From the NCBI GenBank assembly GCA_914767715.1, contig OU612066.1, forward strand, positions 25,642,283-25,706,282: a DNA stretch of 64,000 nucleotides. The letters run 5' to 3'. The notes below the pieces were generated by a model. It was not told where the DNA came from, made no database searches, and worked only from the letters and a program-made list of their open reading frames with translations. This stretch comes from Membranipora membranacea. Its lineage: Eukaryota > Bryozoa > Gymnolaemata > Cheilostomatida > Membraniporidae. The stretch's first letter is position 1. Each line of letters begins with the position of its first letter. The translations under genes and the position numbers were made by a program. Positions 63,896 through 64,000 of this stretch are shown here, one piece after another.

Positions 63896-64000
63896 ACATC
63901 TATCAAGTTATAGGTCCTGCTCCGGGCTCAACTTCCCTCATGATCTCTGTAGGAGGCCCATTTGGTAACCATAAGACTCTTGTTCATACAAACAAAATGT

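Overview
The window is animal (metazoan) nuclear DNA. Genes are split by GT-AG introns of roughly 100-3,900 bp, the sequence is AT-rich, and the conserved proteins are animal families: a FOXK forkhead factor, an unconventional myosin, HNK-1-type carbohydrate sulfotransferases and SLC49-type transporters. Intron and spacer size, the many foldback and tRNA-derived elements, and a Copia LTR fragment suggest an aquatic invertebrate. The sequence alone does not fix the phylum. All gene models were spliced by hand. For the four complete models (FOXK 742 aa, myosin 1,043 aa, sulfotransferase A 366 aa, transporter copy 1 499 aa) every exon phase agrees and the summed coding length divides by three.

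Layout. 1-1.4 kb: a terminal exon of a + strand gene entering from the left, then a frameshifted exon-like stretch. 1.8-3.5 kb (-): a two-exon small single-pass membrane protein with two PPxY motifs. 4.6-10.1 kb (+): complete FOXK gene (FHA plus forkhead). 10.1-14.5 kb: intergenic with a nested hairpin repeat. 14.5-32.5 kb (+): 19-exon divergent unconventional myosin whose introns carry tRNA-derived SINEs and foldback elements. 33.7-36.6 kb: retroelement graveyard (3' end of a Copia element with its LTR, then a LINE on the - strand lacking its reverse transcriptase).

36.6-45.8 kb: a cluster of three Golgi-type sulfotransferase copies. A (+) is complete, B (+) is a two-exon fragment, and C (-) forms a large inverted duplication with A but lacks a recognisable first exon. 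46.1-46.8 kb (-): LINE reverse-transcriptase fragment. 49.0-62.2 kb (-): a head-to-tail duplication, about 7.1 kb per unit, of an SLC49A4/DIRC2-like transporter gene. The left copy is intact; the right copy is a pseudogene with frameshifts, stops and a lost exon. 62.8-63.9 kb: two foldback elements, one with a tRNA-like module in its loop.

The genes do not form a pathway: they are a transcription factor, a motor, a carbohydrate-modifying enzyme and a transporter. The notable biology is local duplication, inversion and probable gene conversion, mobile-element insertion beside or inside genes, and a myosin whose switch II nucleotide-sensing motif is degenerate. I found no CRISPR, operon-like or clearly new defence system.
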